A DNA stretch of 64,000 bases from the NCBI RefSeq assembly GCF_038502225.1, contig NC_091369.1, positions 4,522,471 through 4,586,470 on the forward strand, written 5' to 3'. Shown piece by piece: positions 24,023 to 35,301 of this stretch. The notes beneath the pieces were generated by a model. That model saw only the letters and a list, made by a program, of their open reading frames with translations, ran no database searches and was not told the DNA's origin. Position numbers and translations under genes: made by a program. Numbering within the stretch: position 1 is the stretch's first letter; each line of letters opens with the position of its first letter. The stretch comes from Cherax quadricarinatus. Taxonomy: Eukaryota > Arthropoda > Malacostraca > Decapoda > Parastacidae.

Positions 24023-25118
24023 CTATTGAGATGAAATCTTGTGATGTGAAGCCTCAGCATCAGCGGCTGCATCGCGAGGTACTAAATTAACTGGTAGTCC
24101 TTTGCTAATTAAGGGAGTAATGATATTACGCATAATATCGATGGAAATAAAAGTTGAAATCATCCCACGTCTTGGTTTTATTAATTATTGGTGACACTTA
24201 ATGCTAGAATGGGGAAGCAAATCTCAAGCGGGAAGATGTTTAGGAGTCTGCACCATCTCGTGTCAAGGTCCAAAGATTCCGAAATGTCAGAAACCTTTGA
24301 GAGAAAAGTGCTCGTTCTCTAAAGGTTTCAGCGCAAAGAGGAATCCTCTCGAAAGATCAGACGCTAACGATTTTGACTTCTTGAAGAGAGTTGCCACACA
24401 GGTATCTGTGTGAGTCTCTGGTGGCTTCAACATATAGATGATCCCCATGGCGACACCAGCACTAAACACATGTGCAACAAGTGGGTGATCTTTTTATTGT
24501 GTAGACGTTTCGCCAAGCAGTGGCGTTAACAGTACAGAAGACCGAAGATGTGGAAAGAGAGATAATCGGTCCCACAGCCTAGCAGATGTATACACATCTG
24601 TCACTGATGGAACTCCTCGTGGCTACCACCGACCCCAACAACCATGATGGAACCTCAACAGACTGGAATTTGCAGTTTATTTTACAGGAAATCTAGAGCT
24701 GTATTGTCTCTCTGTTTACCCAAAACTTACCAATGACAATTTCATTCTTCGTCATGAAGGAATGTATATTCTCATGAGATGTGCTGGTGTTGTTGGGATC
24801 TTAATGGCTGGCTGTCAGAGGACTGGAGGACGTAATGGCAGCTGCCTTTGCTAGTGTCTCAAAGATGGTAACTGGAAATCAATTTCCCTAGATCACTACA
24901 CATTGTACTGGAGGAATTTCCATGTGAGAGTCTCAGTGAAGTCATTACACTGAATGAACTTACTGAGGAACTGAAAAGACACATCACAAATAGGACAGCA
25001 AAACTCTTGGCAGAAAATCTTACAAAACCAGCATTACTGATGATGGTTACCATCAGAGGTGAACGAGGAGAGTGAGGACTATCCTTGTGAGTAGTCAACG
25101 AAATGGTGCACTAGTTCT
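24023..25118. other. Mostly unassigned, with one dispersed element copy
   Basis: GAAACCTTTGAGAGAA (about 24290) pairs with TTCTCTAAAGGTTTC (about 24315) as a short hairpin. Bases 24467-24560 (ACACATGTGCAACAAG, then GACGTTTCGCCAAGCAGTGG) are a reverse copy of the ACATGTG dispersed family. A plus-strand stretch at about 24880-25075 stays open (HIVLEEFPCESLSEVITL, then NRTAKLLAENLTKPALL) but I do not recognise it. Confidence 0.4.
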
Positions 25119-25392
25119 TCACTGCCGGTTACATTCATTAAGCAAGGTATGGTAGCGTTCATCTCGAATCAGGGCATAAGCTCCACGGAGAAGCCTGGTA
25201 GAGATCTGTGACACGGACGCACATTCATCCTCAAAGGCAAGGTCTGTGGAAGGGGATACGAACAAACATTATTTTCAAGACGACCTTCATGATCTACGGA
25301 CATGGTGCAGCTGGTGCCACTGCAATAACACTCAGTCAGAAAGCGTCCGTCCTTGGAACTTAGGTCCATATCTTGCATACTGTTGAGACAAT
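25119..25392 (-). CDS. Two candidate exons of an unrecognised gene
   Basis: On the minus strand TTTTTCATATTGCAG (ending 25393) is a good splice acceptor. It is followed by an open stretch containing CLNSMQDMDLSSKDGRF and CYCSGTSCTMSVD. A second acceptor, TCGTATCCCCTTCCACAG (ending 25244), precedes a different frame reading LAFEDECASVSQISTRLL, RGAYALIRDERYHTLLNECN and a stop at 25119. Joining at GAAG/GTCGTC (25284) keeps the phase (1/1). However, the implied 41-nt intron is shorter than usual, so one acceptor may be decoy or the gene decayed. Six cysteines lie in about 76 residues. I recognise no family. Confidence 0.3.
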
Positions 25393-25495
25393 CTGCAATA
25401 TGAAAAACTGATATGATGCATCTCCCCAGAATGTAACTATCTACAATGAATTTATAATGCCATAGATCCAGTATGATGACAGTGATAGACAGACA

Positions 25496-25690
25496 GGAAA
25501 ACAGCATAACATAAGAACACAGGAAGACCATAAGAAAGGAGGAACACTGCAGAAGACTTACTGGCCCACACTAGGTAAGTTCTTCTCAAACCCGAACCTG
25601 CCAAAAAAAAAAACAAGGCCTAACCCATTTTCAACGCTACCCGAGGAATAATCCTCGTTAACCCTAATATGCGTTCAACACCACCGACCT
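25496..25690 (+). repeat. Dispersed repeat, GAGGA(G/A)CACTGCAG family
   Basis: CATAAGAAAGGAGGAACACTG and a CTTACTGGCCCACACTAGG segment match the copy at 38519-38645. This is one of five copies in the window (9024, 25496 and 38519 forward; 30465 and 34733 reversed). Confidence 0.8.
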
Positions 25691-25884
25691 ATTCTTATGA
25701 ACATAGTTCTGGACCTATGTGCATAGAACGGGTTAATGTAGCAAAAGGTGCATAGAAGTGTGATGTAAACACTGAGAGTTTACAAAAAGTGCTGAGGAGA
25801 CGTGTGTTTGTAAGAAGCTACAAAAATAAGAAAGTGAGACACAATACACAGATATCCTGCGCATAGAAGAGAAGCTTATGACGA

Positions 25885-25949
25885 GGTTTTGGTCCCACTT
25901 GGACCATTTACAAGTCACACTGACACACGAGAGTGTGACTTGTAAATGG
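25885..25949. repeat. Perfect 17-bp hairpin of a fold-back family
   Basis: CCATTTACAAGTCACAC (25904-25920) pairs perfectly with GTGTGACTTGTAAATGG (25933-25949) over a 12-nt loop. TTTTGGTCCCACTTGGACC upstream matches the terminal sequence of the element at 28712-29175, so this looks like its short, empty form. Confidence 0.85.
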
Positions 25950-26487
25950 CGAAGGGGACGGGGAGGGGGGGAAGAAAGAACAGAAGAATTGTGGAAATAG
26001 TATTAGTGGTAGTAGAAAGTAGGGAAAGTAGTCTTAGTGGCACAAGAAAGCAAGCACACTTTCTTGCAAGCAATCTGCAAACAAACTAATATTGGCCAGG
26101 TATAAACCATCACTAATCCTAACCCCAGCTTTTTTCTTTCTGTATTTGGCCGAGGTGGAGAATCTAACTGGGGTTAAAAACGGTATAACATGAGAACAAT
26201 CAGGTAGACAATGCACTGGAGAAGGTTTTCATGATAAAGATGGTTGGGTGAGGGACGAATTACCTCGTCTTCAACTGTCTTCTGGCTATAGTCCTGCGAG
26301 GCTGAGAATTCCCAAGTGATATTAACCCCAGTTCTGCTGGAAGGAAACCTGCGCAATTGTTGTAGCTGTTGAACCTTCAATGAAATACTTGACGATGTCC
26401 TTATTGCCCTGCTGAAGTCTCGTAGTTCAGTATGACACTTCTTAATTCTCCCAGCCCAGCCTGATGCATTTCAACAGTGTGTAGGTG
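25950..26487. other. Unassigned spacer
   Basis: Unique sequence. Bases 26225-26285 (GAGGGACGAATTACCTCGTC) recall the GGGACTGACCACCTC part of the ACATGTG dispersed family. No gene was recognised. Confidence 0.4.
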
Positions 26488-27200
26488 ACCCATCCTGCGT
26501 GATGAAATATGACAGGTAAACACCATCCTGTGTGATGGAATATGACAGGTAAACACCATCCTGTGTGATGGAATATGACAGGTAAACACCATCCTGTGTG
26601 ATGGAATATGACAGGTAAACACCATCCTGTGTGATGGAATATGACAGGGAAACACCATCCTGTGTGATGGAATATGACAGGGAAACACCATCCTGTGTGA
26701 TGGAATATGACAGGTAAACACCATCCTGTGTGATGGAATATGACAGGTAAACACCATCCTGTGTGATGGAATATGACAGGTAAACACCATCCTGTGTGAT
26801 GGAATATGACAGGTAAACACCATCCTGTGTGATGGAATATGACAGGTAAACACCATCCTGTGTGATGGAATATGACAGGTAAACACCATCCTGTGTGATG
26901 GAATATGACAGGTAAACACCATCCTGTGTGATGGAATATGACAGGTAAACACCATCCTGTGTGATGGAATATGACAGGTAAACACCATCCTGTGTGATGG
27001 AATATGACAGGTAAACACCATCCTGTGTGATGGAATATGACAGGTAAACACCATCCTGTGTGATGGAATATGACAGGTAAACACCATCCTGTGTGATGGA
27101 ATATGACAGGTAAACACCATCCTGTGTGATGGAATATGACAGGTAAACACCATCCTGTGTGATGGAATATGACAGTGAAACACCATCCTGCGTGACAGGT
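26488..27200. repeat. 33-bp minisatellite
   Basis: About 21 units, nearly identical, containing GATGGAATATGACAGGTAAA and CACCATCCTGTGT. Two units have GGGAAA for GGTAAA. The 260-codon minus-strand frames (CHIPSHRMVFT repeated) are artefacts of the 33-bp length. Confidence 0.98.
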
Positions 27201-27870
27201 AAACACAGCCACCTGTCTCCTATACATCACAATTACACAGACAAGGGCATCAACGCACTGCCAAATAAATCATCATATATAAACAAAGAAAAAGAATCTT
27301 ACCCCTGCCACCCCACACACACACACACACATCTCCCCCACTTTCCCTCCCCTCCACCATCTTCCACTTTCCCGTCAGAGAGCATCGCAGCAGCCATTGC
27401 GGGAGGTAGCACTCTCCTTCTCCGTGTTGGCTGAGGTCCCTTGTGGCCAGCCAGACGCACCAAGAATCCCCCACAATTGACTCACGCCGGTGAAGAGGGC
27501 GTGAAAGTGTGATTAGGGCTTGCGATTGGTCCCCTGGGCCCTGGGCAATGCATTTTACATCTCGGGGTCCGGGGATGGGCGCCTTGGGGGCCCCCGTGGG
27601 TTCAGTCAGTTGGAGCGATAACATCGTTCTAACTACCTCAGGTGTTAGACCTCGGGGACCATGTTATGACCTGCTGATGCCTCCAGCCTGCTGAAGACCA
27701 CCATACCTACCACTACTCTCTCTTACTGCTTCTGCTTATTCTCCTTTCTGGTTTCTTTCTCCTCTTCCTACCTTCTCTTTTTCGCCTCTGCTGTTTCTTT
27801 TATTACTCCCCTTTCTCTTCTTATTGCCTCTTCTCTGCTTTCTTTCTCGTTCCAGCTTCTCCTGGAAAGA
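27201..27870. other. Unique GC-balanced island
   Basis: Apart from a short CA run (27312-27332), 27380-27700 is non-repetitive and GC-richer than its surroundings. It includes GTGATTAGGGCTTGCGATTGG (27510-27530) and GGGCAATGCATTTTACATC, a homeodomain/POU-like context, and a GGGGGCCCCC palindrome. No convincing coding frame was found. It could be a conserved non-coding element, but this is untested. Confidence 0.35.
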
Positions 27871-27871
27871 G

Positions 27872-28076
27872 ACAAGAATATGACTGAAGGTGTCAAGAAT
27901 ATGACTGAAGGTGTCAAGAGCATGACTGAGGGTGCCAAGAATATGACTTAAGGGTGTCAAGAATATGACCGAGGGTGTCAAGAATATGACTGAAGTTGTC
28001 ATGAATATGACTCAGGGTGTCAAGAATATGACTTAAGGGTGTTAAAAATATGACTGAAGGTGTCAAGAATATGAGG
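27872..28076. repeat. 21-bp minisatellite
   Basis: About nine units of GTCAAGAATATGACTGAAGG plus T, with one-base insertions at TTAAGGG. Confidence 0.93.
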
Positions 28077-28107
28077 AAGATCGTTCTACCTACCTGAAGA
28101 TGACTAT

Positions 28108-28181
28108 GTTTTCCTTCCTTCCTTCCTTCTTTCCTTCCTTCCTTCCTTCCTTCCTTCCTTCATTCCTTCCTTCCTTCCTTC
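28108..28181. repeat. (CTTC)n microsatellite
   Basis: CTTC tetranucleotide run with two interruptions. The sequence to 28404 is unassigned. Confidence 0.95.
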
Positions 28182-28404
28182 CCTCTCCCCCCCCTCCTCC
28201 TCCGCTGGACCAGCGAGGGTAGAAAAGAACAGGAATAATTGATTGAAGAAATACGTAATGGAGGACCAGGTTCTTATCTTCACATATTCTTAATAACTAC
28301 CTCTCCCACCAGTGTCTTTTCTTCTCTATTCTTCCTTCTCTCCTCACCCCTGGAGAAGGACCTTGAAGACAAGAGCTCAACCTGGAGAGAGAAGCTTTAT
28401 TGCG

Positions 28405-28527
28405 ACATTTTGCTCTGTGTAGAGCTTTATCAAGTCTTGTTTCCCACAACATTTCGCTCTGTATAGAGCTTTATCAAGTCTTGTTTCCCACAACATTTCG
28501 CTCTGTGTAGAGCTTTATCAAGGAGTG
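28405..28527. repeat. Tandem repeat with CTCTGTGTAGAGCTTTATCA core
   Basis: Three copies about 47 bp apart share the core CTCTGTGTAGAGCTTTATCA plus AG. Each is preceded by CACAACATTTCG or TGCGACATTTTG. The same core makes up the array at 37438-38135. Confidence 0.92.
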
Positions 28528-28711
28528 CTTCCCACTGGGTAGAACTCTATCGACCCAGGAGCTAAATTTGTTCTACACAGGGCGTAACGTCGTCTCCACT
28601 AGAGTCTGATTTCTAGCCAGTGTCTGTGGCTTCATTCCTGTCCTCAACACGTTTCACCCCATCCACCTGAAGACGTAAGAAGGAAGAAAATATTAGAATA
28701 TGAGCCTACGA

Positions 28712-29175
28712 CGACATTTCGCTCCTACTTGGACCATTTATAAGTCTCCAGGAGATGCAACATTTCTCCCGATGAAAAGCAGAGGCGCCACAAGTACGCT
28801 AAGAGACAACACGGTAAGTGTCAGGGGTCCAAGACTGTTCAACTGCCTCCCAGCATACATAAGGGGGATTACCAATGTACCCCTGGCTGTCTTCAAGAAG
28901 GCACTGGACAGGCTCCTAAAGTCAGTACCTGACCAACCGGGCTGTGTTTCGTACGTCAGCTTGCTTGCGGCCAGCAGTAACAGCTGGTTGATCAGACGCT
29001 GATCCACCGTGAGGCCTGGTCTCAGACCGAGCCGCGGGGGCATTGACCCCCGAAACCCTCTCCAGGTAAACTCCAGGTAGATACTGACACACGAAGGTGA
29101 GGGAGCCAGTATACATATGTTGTCTCTCTCACTCTTGTGACTCGTAAATAGTCCAAATCTGAGCGAAACATCGCG
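28712..29175. mobile_element. TIR element enclosing a LINE 3' end
   Basis: CGACATTTCGCTCCTACTTG (28712) and the stretch ending near 29175 (AGTCCAAATCTGAGCGAAAC, then ATCG) form imperfect inverted termini of about 36 bp. The interior carries the LINE C-terminus described separately. The empty form is seen at 25885-25949. It could be a non-autonomous DNA transposon, or a fold-back element that received a LINE insertion. Confidence 0.6.
28745..29085 (+). pseudogene. LINE C-terminus and 3' UTR with ACTCCAGGTAG tail
   Basis: The frame reads VRGPRLFNCLPAYIRG, NVPLAVFKKALDRLLKSVPD and SNSWLIRR before a stop at about 29002. This is the terminal motif of a Jockey/CR1-like LINE polyprotein. The 3' UTR (CCGCGGGGGCATTGACCCCC) follows and ends in CTCCAGGTAAACTCCAGGTAG, a short tandem tail. 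Another copy of this UTR and tail lies at 40720-40812. The copy is severely 5'-truncated. Confidence 0.8.
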
Positions 29176-29249
29176 GTAAGCTCCTCTCTGCCATGTTTAG
29201 GTCATTTATGTATTATTTCAGTCACCTATTGTCCCTTTTCGTGGTTTAT

Positions 29250-29645
29250 ACGAGAAGAAGAGAGTAGAGAGAATGGAGAAAGAAGAAGAGAGTAGAGAGA
29301 ATGGAGAAAGAAGAAGAGAGTAGAGAGAATGGAGAAAGAAGAAGAGAGTAGAGAGAATGGAGAAAGAAGAAGAGAGTAGAGAGAATGGAGAAAGAAGAGA
29401 GTAGAGAGAATGGAGAAAGAAGAAGAGAGTAGAGAGAATGGAGAAAGAAGAAGAGAGTAGAGAGAATGGAGAAAGAAGAAGAGAGTAGAGAGAATGGAGA
29501 AAGAAGAAGAGAGTAGAGAGAATGGAGAAAGAAGAAGAGAGTAGAGAGAATGGAGAAAGAAGAAGAGAGTAGAGAGAATGGAGAAAGAAGAAGAGAGTAG
29601 AGAGAATGGAGAAAGAAGAAGAGAGTAGAGAGAATGGAGAAAGAG
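29250..29645. repeat. 28-bp purine-rich minisatellite
   Basis: About 14 units containing AGAGTAGAGAGAATGGAGAA and AGAAGAAG, with an almost pure purine plus strand. The serine/leucine-rich minus-strand frame is an artefact. Bases 29646-29900 are unassigned. Confidence 0.96.
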
Positions 29646-29904
29646 AATAGAGAAAAATGGGTAAATAGGATGATAGTAAAGTTTATGTTGGAGTCAGAAC
29701 GACCACCACGACACACCATGTGTCGTTCCTCCTTAGTTCCCCGTTCTTTCTCGTGGAGATGGAGGTGGGAGAGACAGGGTTAAAGATGGGAGATGGAGGA
29801 GTGAGGGTGATGCTGATGGTGTGTCTCAGGCAGCATCCTCAGTCTTTTTTTGGCGTTGCTGAGAGGAAATGCAGGGGATAAGGATGGCTTACCTGTCCCA
29901 GTGC

Positions 29905-30075
29905 TTGTACCTGTACTCACCTAGTTGTGGCTGCAGGGGTCGATTCACAGCTCCTGGCCCCGCCTCTTCACTGGCCGCTACTGGGTGTGTGTGTGTGTGT
30001 GTGTCTGTACTCACCTAATTGTGGTTGCAGGGGTCGATACTCAGCTCCTGGCCTCGCCTTATCACTGATCACTAC
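29905..30075 (+). repeat. Dispersed repeat (CTCCTGGCCCC family), two head-to-tail copies
   Basis: Two copies contain GTACTCACCTA, TTGTGG, TGCAGGGGTCGA and CAGCTCCTGGCC (29909-29985 and 30007-30060), separated by a GT run. A partial third copy is at 30268-30300. The family also appears at 4494. Confidence 0.8.
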
Positions 30076-30174
30076 TAGGTTCTCTCTCTCTCCCTGCTTC
30101 ATGAGCTTTATCATACCTCGTCTTAAAGCTATGTATGGCTCCTGACTCCACTACATCACTTGCTAGACTACGTG

Positions 30175-30202
30175 TGTATGTATGTATGTATGTATGTATG
30201 TA

Positions 30203-30268
<66 letters not shown>
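30175..30268. repeat. (GTAT)n-(GT)n compound microsatellite
   Basis: Eight to nine GTAT units followed by about 30 GT units, inside a dispersed repeat. Confidence 0.97.
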
Positions 30269-30269
<1 letters not shown>

Positions 30270-30548
30270 AAGGGTCATGTCACAGCTCCTGGCCCCACCT
30301 CTTTTATGAAAGGTCATTTCAGTGGGAGAATCGGGAAACAGTCCCTTCTTGCATTTAAATTATCACATATAATTTTAAGCACATTCGGCAATTTGGAAAA
30401 AAAATAATAGGACCGATTTGATGGGAAGTTGATAATGGGTTGGGCGAAAATTTTTTAGTTGGTTTGGGTTTGAGAAGGACCTGCCAAATATGGACCAGTA
30501 GGCCTACTGCAGTGCTCCCCCTTTCTTATGTTATTATTTATCTGCCCA
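30269..30548. other. AT-rich unique stretch and reversed dispersed repeat
   Basis: Bases 30300-30460 are AT-rich and unique. Bases 30465-30535 (GAGAAGGACCTGCCAAATAT, then AGGCCTACTGCAGTGCTCC) are a reverse copy of the GAGGAGCACTGCAG family. Confidence 0.6.
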
Positions 30549-31016
30549 CTTTATTACACCTGTCTTCTCTTCGTATTACACCTGTCTTTTCTGGTATTAC
30601 ACCTGTCTTGTCTGGTATTACACCTGTCTTGTCTGGTATTACACCTGTCTTGTCTGGTATTACACCTGTCTTGTCTGGTATTACACCTGTCTTGTCTGGT
30701 ATTACACCTGTCTTGTCTGGTATTACATCTGTCTTGTCTGGTATTACACCTGTCTTCTCTTCGTATTACACCTGTCTTGTCTGATATTACACCTGTCTTC
30801 TCTTCGTATTACACCCGTCTTGTCTGGTATTACACCTGTCTTCTCTTTGTATTACACCTGTCTTGTCTGGTATTACACCTGTCTTCTCTTCGTTTACACC
30901 TGTCTTGTCTGGTATTACACCTGTCTTCTCTTCGTATTACACCTGTCTTGTCTGGTATTACACCTGTCTTCTCTTCGTATTACACCTGTCTTCATATTAC
31001 ACCTGTTTTGTCTTCG
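30549..31016. repeat. 21/22-bp minisatellite with dimeric order
   Basis: TTACACCTGTCTTGTCTGGTA units form a pure block (30590-30745). They then alternate with TTACACCTGTCTTCTCTTCG units, giving a 43-bp dimer period to 31016. Confidence 0.95.
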
Positions 31017-31680
31017 TAAAACAACATAGGGCTGGTATAGCAGCTACGAGAGATACCAGCGACCTCTTCTAAACCCGTATTGGTCTTGTTTTAACATGGT
31101 TTAGCATGCTGGTCTTGTTTTAACGTGGTTTAGCCAGCTTGTCACTCCTGACTCTTCACTCCCCCAGAGACTACGATAACGTATGACGTTAGTGCTATTG
31201 ATCTGAAATTTTACGGTGACGCTTTCACTGCCATCTTGTGGGACGTTGTTACACTGAGCATAGTGTGACGGTGTGACTTCAGTGTGGCAGTGTGACCTCA
31301 GTGTGACAGTGTGACCTCAGTGTGGCAGTGTGACCTCAGTGTATCTCGGTGTTTGTTCTGGTCAGTATACGTTCCATTTGCATGTGTGTACTTGTTCCTG
31401 GGAATACCTTCCCAAATACCTGGTACCAACACCTGGATACCAACATCTGGATACCAACACCTAGATACCAACAACTGGATACCAACACCTCAGTAATCTA
31501 ATTAATATTTGATATGGGTTTACAGACTATTCCTTGTTTATCTCCGTTCCCTCACTTCTCTCCCTACCCTCTCCTTTCCTGCCCTCACCACCCTATATAG
31601 ATAATGTATATAAACAGTTTTGTACCTACACTGGCAGGGAACTTTTCCCCTCTTTGATCTTTCTCTCATTTCTCACCCCC
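31017..31680. other. Unassigned with two short tandem arrays
   Basis: A 19-bp repeat (GTGACCTCAGTGTGGCAGT) occupies 31260-31342 and a 14-bp repeat (GGATACCAACACCT) 31418-31491. The rest is unique with no gene recognised. Confidence 0.75.
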
Positions 31681-33187
31681 ACACACCCCTTCAACCACCA
31701 CAATCACCGCTCCCTCATCTTCCCCCCACACCCCTTCAACCACCACAATCACCGCTCCCTCATCTTCCCCCCACACCCCTTCAACCACCACAATCACCGC
31801 TCCCTCATCTTCCCCACACACCCCTTCAACCACCACAATCACCGCTCCCTCATCTTCCCCACACACCCCTTCAACCACCACAATCACCGCTCCCTCATCT
31901 TCCCCACACACCCCTTCAACCACCACAATCACCGCTCCCTCATCTTCCCCCCACACCCCTTCAACCACCACAATCACCGCTCCCTCATCTTCCCCACACA
32001 CCCCTTCAACCACCACAATCACCGCTCCCTCATCTTCCCCCCACACCCCGTCAACCACCACAATCACCGCTCCCTCATCTTCCCCCCACACCCCTTCAAC
32101 CCCACAATCACCGCTCCCTCATCTTCCCCACTAACCCCTTCATCCACCACAATCACCGCTCCCTCATCTTCCCCCCACACCCCTTCAACCACCACAATCA
32201 CCGCTCCCTCATCTTCCCCCCACACCCCTTCAACCACCACAATCACCGCTCCCTCATCTTCCCCCCACACCCCTTCAACCACCACAATCACCGCTCCCTC
32301 ATCTTCCCCCCACACCCCTTCAACCACCACAATCACCGCTCCCTCATCTTCCCCCCACACCCCTTCAACCACCACAATCACCGCTCCCTCATCTTCCCCA
32401 CACACCCCTTCAACCACTACAATCACCGCTCCCTCATCTTCCCCCCACACCCCTTCAACCACCACAATCACCGCTCCCTCATCTTCCCCCCACACCCCTT
32501 CAACCACCACAATCACCGCTCCCTCATCTTCCCCCCACATCAACCACCACAATCACTGCTCCCTCATCTTCCCCCCACACCCCTTCAACCACCACAATCA
32601 CCGCTCCCTCATCTTCCCCACACACCCCTTCAACCACTACAATCACCGCTCCCTCATCTTCCCCCCACACCCCTTCAACCACCACAATCACCGCTCCCTC
32701 ATCTTCCCCCCACACCCCTTCAACCACCACAATCACCGCTCCCTCATCTTCCCCCCACACCCCTTCAACCACCACAATCACCGCTCCCTCATCTTCCCCC
32801 CACACCCCTTCAACCACCACAATCACCGCTCCCTCATCTTCCCCCCACACCCCTTCAACCACCACAATCACCGCTCCCTCATCTTCCCCCCACACCCCTT
32901 CAACCACCACAATCACTGCTCCCTCATCTTCCCCCCACACCCCTTCAACCACCACAATCACCGCTCCCTCATCTTCCCCACACACCCCTTCAACCACTAC
33001 AATCACCGCTCCCTCATCTTCCCCCCACACCCCTTCAACCACCACAATCACCGCTCCCTCATCTTCCCCCCACACCCCTTCAACCACCACAATCACCGCT
33101 CCCTCATCTTCCCCCCACACCCCTTCAACCACCACAATCACCGCTCCCTCATCTTCCCCCCACACCCCTTCAACCACCACAATCACC
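31681..33187. repeat. 45-bp minisatellite, 1.5 kb
   Basis: About 33 units built from TTCAACCACCACAATCACCG and CTCCCTCATCTTCCCC plus CCACACCCC. Variants include CCCACACA for CCCCCACA and a 36-bp short unit at 32536. Block duplication is evident. Frames of more than 500 codons in two phases result from the unit length. Confidence 0.98.
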
Positions 33188-33588
33188 CCTCCTCCCTGCA
33201 CCTCAACCATCACCACAAAACGTAGTTTAAACTTTCACAGTACAAATGTCCCCCTGAAGTACATTCTCCACGAGCCAAGTGACAGAGGCAGGCTGTGAGG
33301 TCGCCATCATGGGCAGGTCCTCAGGGAGCTGCAGGACGTCGTAGCCTGGGTAGGAAGGACTTGTAGGAGGGAGTGTGTGTGGCTATAACGCTCTCCCTAG
33401 ATGCTCCCTTGGTGGTGGTGATGGTGGTTGTGGTTGTTGTAGACGGCCACTACTACCACCTGCCACTACTACCACCTGCCACTACCACCTGCCTGCCACT
33501 CTTCTTTCTCGTCTTGCCTCCTTGTTTATGTTTCCCTGTCTCTTTTTTGTCCCCTCTTTACTTCTTATTATATAAACTGTGTCCACCC

Positions 33589-33655
<67 letters not shown>

Positions 33656-33736
33656 GTTCTCCTTTAACTTTTAAAGTTAATTATGCAAATCGCCTCAATT
33701 CTTGCTCTCCCCCGCCCCTCCCCCCCCATACACTCT
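33188..33736. other. Unassigned with a (CA)n run
   Basis: Unique sequence with GGTGGTGATGGTGG and CTACCACC tracts (33410-33490), then (CA)n at 33592-33653. No supported gene. Confidence 0.6.
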
Positions 33737-34256
33737 CCAAGACAGTCAAGGTGTGTGTGTCTCAAGACAGTCAAGGTGTGTGTGTCTCAAGACAGTCAGG
33801 GTGTGTGTGTCTCAAGACAGTCAGGGTGTGTGTGTCTCAAGACAGTCAGGGTGTGTGTGTCTCAAGACAGTCAAGGTGTGTGTGTCTCAAGACAGTCAGG
33901 GTGTGTGTGTCTCAAGACAGTCAAGGTGTGTGTGTCTCAAGACAGTCAAGGTGTGTGTGTCTCAAGACAGTCAAGGTGTGTGTGTCTCAAGACAGTCAAG
34001 GTGTGTGTGTCTCAAGACAGTCAGGGTGTGTGTGTCTCAAGAGAGTCAGGGTGTGTGTCTCAAGACAGTCAGGGTGTGTGTGTCTCAAGACAGTCAGGGT
34101 GTGTGTGTCTCAAGACAGTCAGGGTGTGTGTGTCTCAAGACAGTCAGGGTGTGTGTGTCTCAAGACAGTCAGGGTGTGTGTGTCTCAAGACAGTCAGGGT
34201 GTGTGTGTCTCAAGACAGTCAGGGTGTGTGTGTCTCAAGACAGTCAGGGTGTGTGT
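33737..34256. repeat. 25-bp minisatellite
   Basis: About 21 units of CTCAAGACAGTCAGGGTGTG plus TGTGT, with AAGG/AGGG variants and one shortened unit near 34058. The cysteine/valine-rich frames are artefacts. Confidence 0.97.
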
Positions 34257-34354
34257 GGGTCACAGCAGTGACTGACCTCTAAGCCATTACATCAACTGAC
34301 CTCTAACTTCAGTTCCAATTATAAGTGTGCCAATTTACGTATTTTAGCTAAATA

Positions 34355-34634
34355 TTGGGTTGGTAGCACACTCAGCTCACACACTGAGGTCCAGGGCTCG
34401 ATCCCCGGTACGGGTGGAAACATTAGGACGTGTTTCTCTAAGACGCCTGCTCTCCATGCTTACCTAGCAGTAAAATAGGTACCTGGGTGTTAGTCGACGG
34501 GTGTGGGTCGCATCCTGGGACAAAACTGACCTAATTTGCCCAAAGTGCTCTGTATAACAAAGGACTTTCTATATAGTAGTATGTCACTGATGTCAGCTAT
34601 GGTCTGTATTCCTTGTACTTGTGGAAATAAAGAC

Positions 34635-34731
<97 letters not shown>

Positions 34732-34735
34732 AGTG
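34355..34735 (+). mobile_element. tRNA-derived SINE with (ATT)n tail
   Basis: The head contains a pol III A-box-like TAGCACACTCAG (34364-34375) and a B-box-like GGCTCGATCCC (34395-34405) at tRNA-like spacing. The body carries GTAAAATAGGTACCTGGGTG, TCGCATCCTGGGA and TGGAAATAAAGACC. The element ends in a (ATT)n tail of about 95 bp (34637-34730). This head-body-tail order is that of a tRNA-derived SINE, and the copy looks close to full length. Confidence 0.85.
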
Positions 34736-35188
<453 letters not shown>

Positions 35189-35301
35189 TCCGACCCATTC
35201 GACAGGTGATGCATATCCCCCCTACGGTTTTAACTCTTCCCCGATAATATAGGGGGGCAAAGAGCAGCGCCGTACTGATCTGACATTGTTTACCTCTGCA
35301 G

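Noticed and set aside
24201..24413. 70-codon plus-strand frame as a gene
   Set aside because: No recognised motif or splice context, and it overlaps a short hairpin. Length is within chance expectation.
26401..27230. 260-codon minus frames (CHIPSHRMVFT repeats)
   Set aside because: Translation of the 33-bp minisatellite; nothing but the repeat.
31534..33230. 563- and 536-codon frames with FNHHNHRSLIF or LQPPQSPLPHL repeats
   Set aside because: The 45-bp unit is a multiple of three, so frames persist. Two phases and both strands are equally open.
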